A stretch of DNA of 64,000 nt, taken from Peronospora farinosa. Lineage: Eukaryota > Oomycota > Peronosporomycetes > Peronosporales > Peronosporaceae. Of the stretch, positions 9,601 to 20,597 are shown piece by piece. Both the position numbers and the translations under genes were made by a program. The stretch spans positions 62,001-126,000 of the forward strand of contig CANTFK010000966.1 in assembly GCA_947646735.1 (NCBI GenBank), read 5' to 3'. The notes beneath the pieces were generated by a model that searched no databases, was not told where the DNA came from, and saw only the letters and a program-made list of their open reading frames with translations. Numbering within the stretch: position 1 is the stretch's first letter; each line of letters opens with the position of its first letter.

Positions 9601-12600
9601 CTCCGACAGCGCCACCAATTGTCTGCCGGCAGCCAAACAAGTACTGGTGTCGAACGTCCTGATGTGACCTTAGAGGGTTTGCTAAAGGAACTGTACAAGA
9701 CCCACCAACCTGATAAGCTGAAAAACGTCTCCATCGTTGCAAAGCAGTACGCTGGCAGAGAGCGTGAGCTTGTTGGGTTGTTGAAGGGAAAGTATGGAGT
9801 ACTGAGCGTGAAACGGTTGGAAGAAAACCTGGACAGTCTGGAGCGTACCCACCGTGCTCACATGAGCAAAAACGGTACCAGGAAGAAGCGAGGCTGCTTT
9901 GTTCGAACGGTCTCACTGGTGTTTTGGTTCACAGTGCTGCTGAATTTCTCGTTTGGAGCTGTTTTTGTCAGCTTTGTCGTGTTAAATGCGTGGGGGTGCC
10001 GCTCTTTTGACAGTGAGGAACAAGAGCTGGAAGCTGCTGGCGATTGTCTTCCGCTGAAGAAGGAGCTGGAGACTTTCACGTACGAGCGCATAGCTACCTA
10101 CGTGGTCCAGTCGCATCCGGATGCTTGCTTTTGCTCGGAGTGGAAGGCGCGCGAGAGTGCGTTGTTTGATACCTTTTCAGGTGAAGACCTTGTCAAACTG
10201 GCGCGACTAGTTGCGTTTTCGCCTGTATCGTTTGGCGTGCCGTGGATTGCGATTGTGAAAGAACAAGTACCGTCGCAAACATTTTACGACAGTTATGCGA
10301 AGCCTGTGGTGGATTTGTCATTGGATGCCGGTATATTCGCGTGGTCTTCTGTTCTCGAGCTGGCAGGGTATATTGAGGTGTCGGCGATGTCTACGGCTGT
10401 GAAGAATGCCGTGGATTAGTTATTTCGGTGAAACTGCTGAGGTGGACAACGAACCTTTTGCCGACAACGTTAATGCAGATGCCTTACCAATAGAGGAGGC
10501 ACAAGTGGTTGATGGTGAGGCTGTTGCGGTGGCACCTGGTTTGTTGGAACAAGTTTTAGTTAAGGAAGAACTAGACACTTTTGACGAAAACCGCAAGACA
10601 GATAGCCTTGAGACTAGTGATCGGGCAACTGGTTTGACGGACAATGTGTTAATGGAGGATGATGTTAGTGAAGGTATGACAACTGCCAGTGAAGAGGGCT
10701 TCTCATTGCTTTCAGAGACAGATGGAGAGGAGCTTGCTACAGTAGAACCAGTCAATGTGTTGGAGCTGGAAGATGTTGCGCCAGTTGAAGTGGCTGAGTC
10801 GATTGATGCCGGCGAACAGGATTCGTTCGATGAGGCCGAGGGAGAGGAAACTTGGACCGATGCGAGCATCCCAGCAGAAGAGGCTGAGTCTGCTGCAGAT
10901 GCCGATGACGGAACTTCTGCTTTTACCGAGACCGAAGAAGAGGATGTCGCTACTACAAAGACCTCCTTCAACGATATTGAGGCATATGAAGCTGAGTCTG
11001 TTTTTGGTACCGATGAAGGAACTTCTGCTTTTATTGAGACCGAAGAAGAGGATGTTGATGTTGAGAACACCTTCTTCAACGATATTGAGGAAGTATCTGA
11101 AGCTGAGTCTATTTTTGGTACCGATGAAGGCGTTTCTGCTTTTACCGAGACTGAAGAAGGGGATATCGATGTTGAGAACACCTTTTTCAACGATATTGAG
11201 GAAGTATCTGAAGCTGAGTCTATTTTTGGTACCGATGAAGGCGTTTCTGCTTTTACCGAGACTGAAGAAGGGGATATCGATGTTGAGAACACCTTTTTCA
11301 ACGATATTGAGGAAGTATCTGAAGCTGAGTCTATTTTTGGTACCGATGAAGGCGTTTCTGCTTTTACCGAGACTGAAGAAGGGGATATCGATGTTGAGAA
11401 CACCTCCTATAACGATATTGAAAAAGTAGCTGAAGCTGCAGTGGAAGTGGAAGTGAATGAAGAGATGTCAGCTGAAGATGTCATAACCGTATCGGAGGGC
11501 GTTGTGGAGGTGGAAGTACGCCAGGATGGTATCGAACTGTCGTACGCCAAGTCAGAGATGGATGAAGCGCTGACTGCGAAGTCTGCTGAGTCGTCAATCT
11601 TATCGGTGGACAAGGAATCAGATCTTTTGTTCGGTGGCGGTGAAGAGCCGTCTGCTTTAAGCGACGAGACGGAGGTAGTTGAGGCTAAAGATGCGTCTGA
11701 CGATGTCTTTGTCGGTGCAGCAGAGGAGGATATTGCACCAGTGATGGAAGGTGTTGACGAGGATTTTGCTGCGCCAACCAGTAGTGCCATTGAGGCTGAT
11801 GTGGAGGTGACGAATTTGGGGTCCGACATTGCCACAACAAGCGAGGTGGTCGAAATTGAGGCGGAGAACATCGAAAAGGAGCCAACTGACCCCGAAGTCT
11901 TACAGATGAAGCCTCCACATGCGCTAAGCTCAGAGTTCAGCTTGGTGTTTGAGGATAGTGAATCGTCAAATATTACTAGCATTGAAAACATTGAAGAGCT
12001 GGCACTGATGTTGGCGGGTGAGGAGATTGCTGCTAATTTGCTGAGTGAAGGACCTGAGTCGGAAGCAGGCAAGGAGTTGGATGACCTAACCAAAGCTGAA
12101 GCTCAGGAGACGGAGACGACGTCTGACAAAAAGGAGGGAGTTCCGTCCGAAGAAGACGATGCCAACATGCTAGCGGAAGAAGGTTTTATCGTGGCAAAAC
12201 CTGAGCGTGAGCCGGATTTCAGCTCGAACGATATTGATGCGGAAGTGATATTGACTGAGGAGGGCACTGTTCGTTCGTCGGATGATGAGTATATGACAAT
12301 CAAAGAGGAGGGTGACGATGATAATGAGGAATTGGTCGCTCCTGCTGAAATGGAGGAACTCATATTACATAACGGTGATGATGAAAATATGTTTGAGGAG
12401 AAATCCGACGAAGCCGACGACGAGATGGTCATTCGTGCTGAGGTGGAGGTAGCAAGCGAGCTGGAGGTAGAGGAATACTATGGTGGCGTACCGAGCGAGA
12501 ATATCGTGGCGCCTGAATTGACGGACGACTTGGAGAATCAGGATTATGATCTGAAGGGGAGCGTCGAAGAAGCTGTTTCAGCGGAGATCGAGGCAGTTGG

Positions 12601-13237
12601 TGAGAGATTGAATTTGCTGTCTGAGGTCGAAGTAGAGAATCTCGAAGATGTTCCCATCGAGATGGATAAGGTAGGCGCTGAATCGACTGCTTCAGATGAA
12701 ATTGAAGTGATGCAATTTGTGTCTGAAGTTGACCTGGGCCACGAGCTGGGCGAGGGAATTGTGGTGGATTTTGAAGACGCGGTCGGGTCGGACGATGAAA
12801 ATACCGTTTCTGTTGAGCACCCTGATGAAGTGAACGAAGATATCGGGGATACTGAGGCTGTTGATTCATCTCTGACAAAAGTAGATTCTCCAATTGCTGA
12901 TGAGGCGATGTCTATCGAAGATGGTCCAATCGCTGGTGATGTAGAGAATGTCGGTATTGCCGAAGACGAAACTCACATCAGCGACGAAGTAGAGGCTGCT
13001 ACCTTAGAAGCGGCCACGGTTACTCATCAAATGGATGCAATTGGTGATCCCGAGGTGTCGCATGCTGATGGACCCACAGCCGTCGACGGTGAGACATCAG
13101 AGCTACAGCAAGCCGTCGATGAATCTTCAGCTCCTGCTATTGAAGAGGAGGCAAGTGACGGATTTGCTTCAGCTGTGAACGAGGTTCTTGCACGACTTGT
13201 GGAGCCTTTTGAAGCAGCCAAGACAGCTGCGATGTAG
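6675..13237 (+). pseudogene. Copy A of large acidic single-pass membrane protein gene, frameshifted
   Basis: Exons are 6675-6944, 7014-7139 and 7198 onward; introns 6945-7013 and 7140-7197 end in TAG and CAG and are in phase 0. Copy B supports the first junction (GGRHD then SPLYG). Exon 3 runs to a stop at 10417-10419. The downstream frame (10420-13237) continues the protein of copy B. The break is one extra T at 10416-10417 (GATTAG here, GATAG in copy B). Predicted order: low-complexity start; coiled coil (residues about 239-325); SPRSPDRPLWDPW motif; a helical module with KRYAGREKW (about 694-748) repeated as KQYAGRERE (about 953-1011); one membrane helix (about 1030-1055); a Cys-containing globular part; then a Glu/Asp-rich tail with 37-residue repeats. 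Function unknown. It could be a pseudogene, a truncated but working protein of 1205 residues, or an assembly error. Confidence 0.75.
10877..11422 (+). repeat. 111-bp (37-residue) tandem repeats in the acidic tail of copy A
   Basis: Three units of exactly 111 bp start at 11090, 11201 and 11312 and are almost identical; the last diverges at its end. Two diverged units precede them (from 10877 and 10982, the second 108 bp). Encoded units follow the pattern EVSEAESIFG, TDEGVSAFTE, TEEGDIDVEN, TFFNDIE. Near-identity of the last three implies recent expansion. Confidence 0.95.
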
Positions 13238-13899
13238 GCAGCGAGCACGAGTAGACGAGCTTTATGATAGTTGTCGTTAGAAACATGTACTGGCAAATAC
13301 ATACCCACCTGATAAAACCGTGGATTAGGCTGTCTCAGACAATATGCTTATTACATTGGGGTAAGACATCAAACACAATATGAATCGACTGCCCTCAAGT
13401 AACAACCACGTTAAAACAAATGCGTTTAAACGACCTTAAAAGGCTTTAGATAATTGTAAATGACTTGGATGGCTGCATGTGACTGCGAAAGGGTTTATAA
13501 AAAAACTTGTTGAACAAGAAACTAATATCCATATGGACATGACCGAGCGTAATTGAATCCATCTAGCTAGCATTTTCATGTTTGTTTGTACGGCATTGCA
13601 GTAATTTGAGGGAACTGCACGATGAAGAAACATTCTGTTGTGCTGGATGAAGTAGCTAAGAGTGGGGTCAATCAACAAGCGCCAAGGATGGCGCTGGATT
13701 CAAACCTTCATGAGACTTCGTTCAGGTCTAGTGATTAAGCGTCTTCACTTTACCGAGGCGGCAACCATTTGAAAGTCGATAGCAAAGCTTCAGCTGTTCT
13801 TTTTATAAGCTGTTACTATGCCTTCCGAGGAAGCTCGTCGCTCGTCGCTCGTCGCTCATATGACGTGAGTGAAGTGTTCACTCATCTGCTATGTGCATC
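13238..13899. other. Intergenic, no gene seen
   Basis: AT-rich sequence follows the acidic protein gene. A short run of four 7-mers (CTCGTCG type) lies near 13836-13858. Open frames here lack an ATG or family similarity. This is the left edge of the transposon block. Confidence 0.5.
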
Positions 13900-14039
13900 A
13901 TCCGATAAGCCTCACGTCAGACTCGTAAAAGAGCTCGCCACAAGTAGTATCCAGCACAGAGAGAGTGATGAACCTCTGTGCGCGGTATGTTCCGTTACCC
14001 TGATAAATCCACAGAACAAGGCGGTAGAACAGCGGATCC

Positions 14040-14230
14040 CGCATAGCCTTACATCAGTCAAACGAAGGTCCTGATTAACATTGAGACGGTCGAACACGAT
14101 CCCTCATACAAGGACATCGGCTGAGCAGCGGCTTCCAAACAATAATGAGGCGGTCGAGGGAGCGCTCCCACATACAAGCACATCGGCTGAGCAGAGGCAC
14201 CCCACCAATTCCGAGGCGTTCGAGCAGGGG
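14040..14230 (+). repeat. Imperfect 69-bp repeats, gag-like relic
   Basis: Repeated 23-residue units with the pattern NNEAVEGALPHTSTSAEQR are readable, with stops between some units. A related stretch (TEAVDNELPHTSKAV) occurs at about 15403-15445, at the start of the Ty3/gypsy relic, so I treat this as part of the same old element or family. The open frame before it (from 13769) has no ATG. Confidence 0.5.
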
Positions 14231-15189
14231 GTCCTGTAAACATGTGGCGAAGCGAAAGAGTGAATTTTGCAAAGTGTGATCGCATATATTCGCTTAAGTC
14301 CGAAATGGTCAATATTGATGAATCGCGATCCAGCAGAAGAAGTTTTCAAGACGTTGCAAATGGAATGGACAACAGTGAATGGTGGTTCTCGCAGTTCTAT
14401 GTTGAATTAACTACGGCCTAGAACTACGCAACTGCGATCCCCGGTATTTTTCGATGGCGATCCGGGTGAGGATTGGTAAATCCAAGTATGTGGAAGACGG
14501 TCTAGTGTAGATCACGCCACTATGGAAGACTGGAATGAGGTGGACATGACATATCATAGATGGACCATTTCACATGATCCGGTGAACTGTAAAGGTGACA
14601 AGTCGTGATCCGGCGAATCGCGATCCGATACTAATTATTAGTACCGCGATCCGATACTAAATTGGTATTAGATCCGATCGAGGTAGCGATCCAGATCGCG
14701 GCAAATTTGGAGTGGACCACATGACAAGATCTGATTTTTCCGAAAGGGTGATACGTGGCAATAGATTTTGGATTACAGATAATCGGAATCGTAGGTTTAG
14801 ACATTTGATTAATTAACATTAAACAGAGTTCAGTTTTACTTCTAATACACGTGTCGACTTCTCTTCCGGGCTGGATTCTTTGGCCACCCGACATCTCGAG
14901 AAGCCTACACACTACGCAAGTCATATCCCTGGATTGTTTGGCCAGGAATTGCAAGAACTCTCAACACAACTCAACTGCGATCGGACGCAGAAATAACAAG
15001 TAAGGACAAGGCAAGCAAGTGCAGAACGGATCAAGTGGTCAGAAGGTTCTGCTCAAGTGGTCAGAAGATTCAAGCTTCGTTTTATTGAATAACCGTGATC
15101 GATTGGGAAGATCACACCAAGTACTCGGTTTATCTTGTGAAGATTTCCACAAGATAACCAAACCCCCTATCCCTAACCCGATTAGGATC
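14231..15189. other. Degenerate noncoding sequence upstream of the gypsy relic
   Basis: No intact gene is present. CGATCCG-type motifs recur between 14430 and 14700. This could be the 5' leader or an eroded LTR of the relic, but no matching 3' copy was found. Confidence 0.35.
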
Positions 15190-15360
15190 AACATCGACTC
15201 AAGTTTACCGAAAGGAGTACAACTCTCCCAACCGACGGGTACACAAGGTGAGGAAGGCTTTATACACGAAATCGGGGTACCCCCTTCGTGAGTCGGTCGT
15301 CCGGGCGCCAGTGGAGAGTTGGAATCGCATCAGCAATTTTGCGACTCCCAAACCACCACA
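15190..15360 (+). repeat. LTR-end fragment related to the LTRs of the nested element
   Basis: The stretch with AACCGACGGGTACACAAGGTGAGG and ATCGGGGTACCCCC, ending AATTTTGCGACTCCCAAACCACCACA, aligns with the reverse complement of the first roughly 150 bp of the LTRs at 19314 and 30424, which end CACCACA in that orientation. It is clearly diverged. It may be the 5' LTR end of the plus-strand relic or a fragment of an older copy of the nested element. Confidence 0.5.
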
Positions 15361-18300
15361 AAAACACACATCGGTCAAGCACAAGCTTTCTAGTGTCACC
15401 GAGGCGGTCGATAACGAGCTACCACATACAAGTAAGGCCGTCGTAGACGATCTCTCGCCTCTTGATAACGAGAATGGGCAGACTATCGATCCGCATGAGA
15501 CCGATGTGGTAAAGACAGGACTCCCACGTCTTGAGGGGTGTACATCCTCCTCCTGTGATAGTGACGCGCCAGCCTCGAGCAGGGGCTCGAGACGAAAGAG
15601 AAAACGCAAGAAAGGAGCACGATGATCACCGAGACGACTACATTCACGTTAAAAAGCTGATGAAGATAATTCCATAGTGACGGTATCTGTATGTGCGCTT
15701 GATTATGTGGAGGGATCCCCATATCGTGGCCGCTACATTGAGGTAGCCATCCCTTCGTGCAATGCTGCAGAGATCACATCTCTGTCAGACCTTGCATGAA
15801 TAGACTTCCTTCATGACCTCAAGGCCGGCGACATCGAGCAAGTGTGCATTGTTTCAGCCACCGAAGCAGCCAGTGAAGAAGTTTTGGAGGCTCGCCCAAA
15901 GAGCGTTGAGCCTAAAATAACGCGCGAAGAACGCTTCGCGGCACATTCTTTGGGATGCTCTTCGTGCTTCGGGCAGCCTGTCTCCGATATCGCCCACAAG
16001 TACGCCGATATCTTTCCGGAGAAAATTCCAGCTGAGCTTTCATCGTATCGTGGTGTGCGGCACGAGATAGATCTCGTACCAGGATCGAAGTATTGCGTGA
16101 CACGGAAGTGGCCGTTACCGCGTGACCAAGTCATCGCTATTGATGAATTTTTTTAGGGTCGCCGCAAGGTTGGCCATGTCCGCGAGATTATCTCGCCACA
16201 TTCGAGCCCGACTTTCTGTGTGAAGAAAGCCATCGGCGGTTGGCGCATTGTGCACGCCTTCAACAAGCTGAATGACGACACGATCCCGGCTCAAACGCCT
16301 ATCCCTCGAAAAGACATGGTATTGAATACCATGTCCGGGAGCGAGATCTACAGCGCCATAGATCTGACAGACGGTTTCTATCAGATCCTCATGAGAGACA
16401 TTGACATTCCGTTCACTGCGGTCAGCATTTCAAGCGTGATTCTTTGGGAGTGGTTAGTCATGCCACAAGGTCTTAATAACGCTCCAGCTACGTTCAATCG
16501 GATGGTGGCACAAGTAATTCGTCCACTTCGCGACTTTGCATCGAGCTACTTTGACGACATTGTTGTTCACAGCCGCACTGAGAAACATATCAGCGCTACG
16601 GGGGTACTTGAATCAGAAGGGTCAAGTTAATTTATCTTCATATTTATTTAAGTGTATGAAGCGCAAGAAGAAATTGTATGCAGATTTGAAGAAAGGTGTC
16701 TTCTACACTCCCGAGATTCCAGTACTCGGATGCTACGTCAGCAAGGAAGATGTCCGCGCTGACCCTAAAAAGATTCATCGATCGGTTACCTGGCCAACGC
16801 CCAGGAACCAAACTGGATTACGTCAATGGCTCGGTTTGGAGAATTACATGCATAAGTATACGAAGAATCATGCTGAGCTAGTTCAGCCGTTATCGATTTT
16901 GCTCAAGAAAGATGCAGTCTGGATATGGAAGGCAGAACATCAATCTGCCTTCGGCTTCGTGAAAAAGAGCTTGTCCGAAGCACCAGTGCTGATGTTAGCT
17001 GACGCATCCAAGCCATTTCACGTCGTATGTGACGCGAGAAATTTCACTATAGGATGTGCTTCATGCAATTTGATGACGATGGTCGAGAGCTCGTGCGGAG
17101 TTTTTAATCATGACAGATAAACCCTGCAGAGAAAAATTATTCGGTACACGACTAGGAACTTTTGGCTATGCGTTACGCGCTAATCAAGTTTAGAGTATAT
17201 TTGCTCGGCGAGAAGATGTTTTCAGTCTACACAAATCACGCATCATTGCGTACCGCCGTCAAGAGTCCTCACTTGTACCAGCGTATGGCACGGTGGCTGT
17301 CATTTTTGCCGAGTATAATTTTGTGGTGCATTACAAGCCTGGCAAGAATAACATTCTTGCTGATGCGCTTTCTCGTCGTCCTGATTACGATCCTCGGCGT
17401 GATATGGGTCATCAGTCGGAGAATGTTGAGATGCCGACGACATTTCATGTATTGCTATGAGCTGGGGCTCAATGCGAGGATCTCGACACCTGTGCTGTTA
17501 ATCCGTACTCAGATCGCGTAATCTTACGCAATGAAGAATCTTTATGCGAGCACCATCAACTATCGCAGACAACCTTGTTAGGATTCACTCGCGAAGTTGA
17601 CGAACCAAAACTCGATAACATTAAGCGTTACGCGCTTAATGGTACGGTTGCTGACGTACACAATGGGAGTCTTTGATTCACCGCTTGTCGTCATCTCTGA
17701 TGATAACGATCTTAGAGCCCGATTGGTTCATGAGTTTCACGACAGCTCTGATGTTGGTAAATTGGGTTGCAAAAAGACGTTCGCGACTATTTCTCGTGTG
17801 TTTTTCAGGCCGCGGATTTACAAGTATATTGAGAAATGGGTATGCTCCTGTGAAACCTGTCAGCGTGTGAAGCCCGCGCCTTCTTCACAAGCCCCATTGC
17901 GTCCGCTTCCGATTGCTACGGAAGCCTGGCGCTCGGTCAGCATGAATTTTATCTTTGGACTTACACCTGATGACAGAAACACACGGGCGTAATGGTATTA
18001 GTGGATCGATTCAGCAAAATGGTGCATTTTGCTCCGATCTCCGCCAACATTACGGCGGAGACGACGGCGAAGATCTTCATTGATCTTATCTTCAGGCATC
18101 ACGGATTTCCAGAATGTGCTGTTTCGGATCGTGACCCGCGTTTCACTTCGGCTTTCTGGGCCGAATTATTCCAACTATTAGGCACGTGATTTCTTATGTC
18201 TACGGCGGCTCATCAAGAGACGGATGGGCAAACGGAGCGTGTGAACAGAATGCTCGAAGATGTCTTGCGCAGTTATGCAACATTGTTTTCGTCATAGAGT

Positions 18301-19313
18301 TCGTTTCTTCCACTTGCAGAGTTTGCAATCAATAATGTTGTACATGCGTCAACCGGGTTGACGCCCTATTTCGTTAACATCGCGAAGCATCCTCGTGTTC
18401 CGGTGCTACTTGCTCTCTCAGCTTAAGAGCACCCAGTCTCTAAGCTTGGTAGGGGAGCATCTACGGATGGAATTGCGCCGAAACTATTGATGATTGATTA
18501 CGATGAGGATAAGGTTGCTGTCGATGCACCTTATGCTGGTATTTTTTGTGGCCAACGGCATGTCGACTCCTGACGCGATGCATTCCATCGTGTCTCCCTT
18601 TGCTTATTTTGCTCAAAGAGAATACGTCGCCTGTAAGTTCGGCTGCAGTAACCGAATTTCTGCTATTACGACAAGGAATCACGCGTTTTGTGCGTGATGC
18701 ATTACAAGAGGCAGCCGACAAGAAAAAGGAGAATGCAGACAGAAGAGGTCGAAAATATATATATTGATATTTCGAGAAGGTGACAGAGTATTATTATCAA
18801 CAAGTGGATTACCGAGTACCTCAGTGACGAATTTGAGCGCTAATAAGTTAGCGCCAAGATATATTGGCCCACTTCGGTTTGTTAAGGTGCATGGTGACGC
18901 TTACACGCTAGACATACCTACATCTATGCGTTTGCACCCGACGTTCTACGTCGGGCTCCTCAAGGATTACCTACCGGCGAATTTCCCTTCGAATATCCCT
19001 TCGAATCTCCCCCGCTCTTCTGTGCCGGCTCAGAATCCGACATCCCTTGACGACGACGCTGACGACGACTGGGACCAAGTCCTGCCCGAACGATTGCAGA
19101 CTCGATCTGCTGGGGTCCTCCGAACGCAGTCATCTCAAGTTGACGTAGGCGTTCAACCAGTACCCGCTGCTCACGTCGAGTCCGCTCAGCAGCCTCAGTC
19201 GCAGCATCCGCACGATCTTGAGCTCTCTCAGCCATCTCGCAAGCATCAAGTAGGGCATTCTTCGACTCCTCGGCTTCAGCGCGAAGTAAGCGCAGCTCGT
19301 CATTCGACGTTAC
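15361..19313 (+). mobile_element. Degenerate Ty3/gypsy element, 5' portion: RT, RNase H, integrase
   Basis: Pol pieces occur in order but in several frames with many stops. Reverse transcriptase: AHKYADIFPEKIPAEL, WRIVHAFNKLND, IYSAIDLTDGFYQI, YFDDIVVHS (catalytic YxDD as YFDD). RNase H: FHVVCDARNFTIGC and FRVYLLGEK with a TNHASLRTA relic. Integrase: a zinc-binding ending with CSCETCQRVKP, core LVDRFSKMVHF and SDRDPRFTS, then ETDGQTERVNR with the catalytic Glu. The integrase C-terminal segment APRYIGPLRF and HPTFYVGLLKDY runs up to 19313, where the minus-strand element is inserted. Gag and protease are not clearly recognisable. The density of stops and frameshifts marks this as much older than the element inside it. 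Confidence 0.9.
19310..19313. repeat. Target-site duplication TTAC (partner 31665-31668)
   Basis: TTAC directly precedes the left LTR (TGTGGTG...) and TTAC directly follows the right LTR (...CACCACA). Removing one copy plus the insert restores a continuous pol reading frame across the junction (HSTL then QVPNCKNWR). That independently supports these exact boundaries. Confidence 0.9.
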
Positions 19314-20551
19314 TGTGGTGGACTGGGTTCTCAAAATTGTATGATGAGACCCCAAACCACTCACTGTGCCGGACTGCCGACTGTCGGAGGGGGTACCCCG
19401 ATGCCGCGTATGAACCTTCTCTCACCTTGTGTACCCGTCGGCTGGCGGGTTGCACTCTTCGGAGGACTTGGTGACGATGTAGATGTCTGCCTTGAGGGAG
19501 GTAGACCTGGGAAGCCTCGAGTGGATATGCTTCACTCGGTGGGCCGGTAGGTGGCCACTCGATCGACCTTGTCGAGAGTGGACTTAGATCCAAATTCTTC
19601 AGGGGCGCTTGTCGTCCCTGGCCTTTTCCTTCTGTTTCAGGGGTATTAACCACCTGACCTTTACGTTGCTCCCGGACCTTGAGGTGAGGGAGACCGCTTC
19701 CGATAGCGGGTCTTGGGGGGTGTTGCTACTCGAACAAGCTCACAGGCCAAATATATCCTGGAGCTCTATTCGCCCTTGAGCTTCGCTACACAACTGTCTT
19801 CGACGGGGGGCCAAAATATATCCCTTCCCGGAACAGTGAGTAACTTCGAGCAAGTTCTTCTTGGGTGACGGAGTCGTGCCACGTAGATCGCAAATTGAGT
19901 AGTATTTAATATATTCCTATCCTTTTAACTCCTTTACTCTATCCTTGCCTGAAGCTCTGATTCCTTGCGTCGACTAGTCTGATCCTTGTATTAACTGGTC
20001 CGGAGTCGCTGAACCCCGAGGGGCCGAGGTCGACCAATGAGAGACCAGGTCAACCAATGAGGGACCCAGGTCAACCAATGAGGGACCCAGGTCAACCAAC
20101 GAGGGACCGGGTCGACCGATGAGGGACCGGGTCGACCGACGAGGGACCAGGTCAACCGATGAGGGACCGGGACCGACGAGGGACCGGGTCTACCAATGAG
20201 GGACCCAGGTCTACCAATGAGGGACCGGGTCGACCAACGAGGAACCCAGGTCGACCGATGAGGGACCGGGTCGACCAACGAGGGACCCAGGTCGACCAAT
20301 GAGGGACCCGGGTCTACCAACGAGGGGCCAGGTCGATCAATGAGCGGCCATGATCAACTCCCTTCGGTACCGGTTAACCGGTACCCTGATACTGATTTTT
20401 CTTCGGCGGATCCTGCGGATTGTCCTCCACCAACGGTCGCTCCCCTTCGAGGCCCCTGTCTCTCTGGTCCCCTGTCCCTGACCCACGGTCTATACTCTGA
20501 ATCCAACTGGAGTCCGGGACCTCCACATCACAAAATTAGCACTTCACCACA
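19314..20551 (-). repeat. 3' LTR of the nested element
   Basis: The sequence begins TGTGGTG and ends CACCACA, a perfect 7-bp terminal inverted repeat with TG...CA ends. It matches 30424-31664 over its whole length with about 2 percent substitution in the first part and repeat-number changes in the minisatellite part. A TATATTAAATAC-like motif (minus strand, about 19907-19918) is a possible promoter TATA. Confidence 0.93.
20029..20345. repeat. LTR-internal minisatellite, left copy
   Basis: Units of about 19-21 bp with the core GACCAATGAGGGACC and GGTCGACC are repeated more than a dozen times. Unit order and unit variants differ from the copy in the other LTR (31139-31456), so the array has changed since insertion. 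Confidence 0.92.
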
Positions 20552-20597
20552 GCCGCCCCCTGCACTTGCTCAACCATACAACGGATTGAGCACGCGC

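Noticed and set aside
10420..11403. Long minus-strand Ser-rich ORF opposite the acidic tail (also 43806-45236 opposite copy B)
   Set aside because: It is the mirror of a Glu/Asp-rich repeat frame (GAA/GAT codons read as TTC/ATC/TCN); copy B has the same shadow. No independent support.
10406..13237. A separate acidic protein gene
   Set aside because: Copy B shows it is the continuation of the upstream gene after a one-base insertion; its apparent ATG is the shifted frame of the upstream codons.
13769..14074. Secreted effector candidate
   Set aside because: No ATG in frame, stop close upstream, and the end merges with the gag-like repeats.
18960..19364. Minus-strand gene with coiled coil crossing 19314
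   Set aside because: It runs across the LTR border and is the complement of the host element's pol end; the shared MSGLGSHHTILRT start is LTR sequence only.
19991..20320. Minus-strand Pro/Val/Asp repeat protein (also 31111-31433)
   Set aside because: A translation of the LTR minisatellite; several frames give similar repeats.
20029..20345. CRISPR-like array
   Set aside because: Units are 19-21 bp without unique spacers, lie inside LTRs of a eukaryotic element, and change by unit shuffling. It is a minisatellite.
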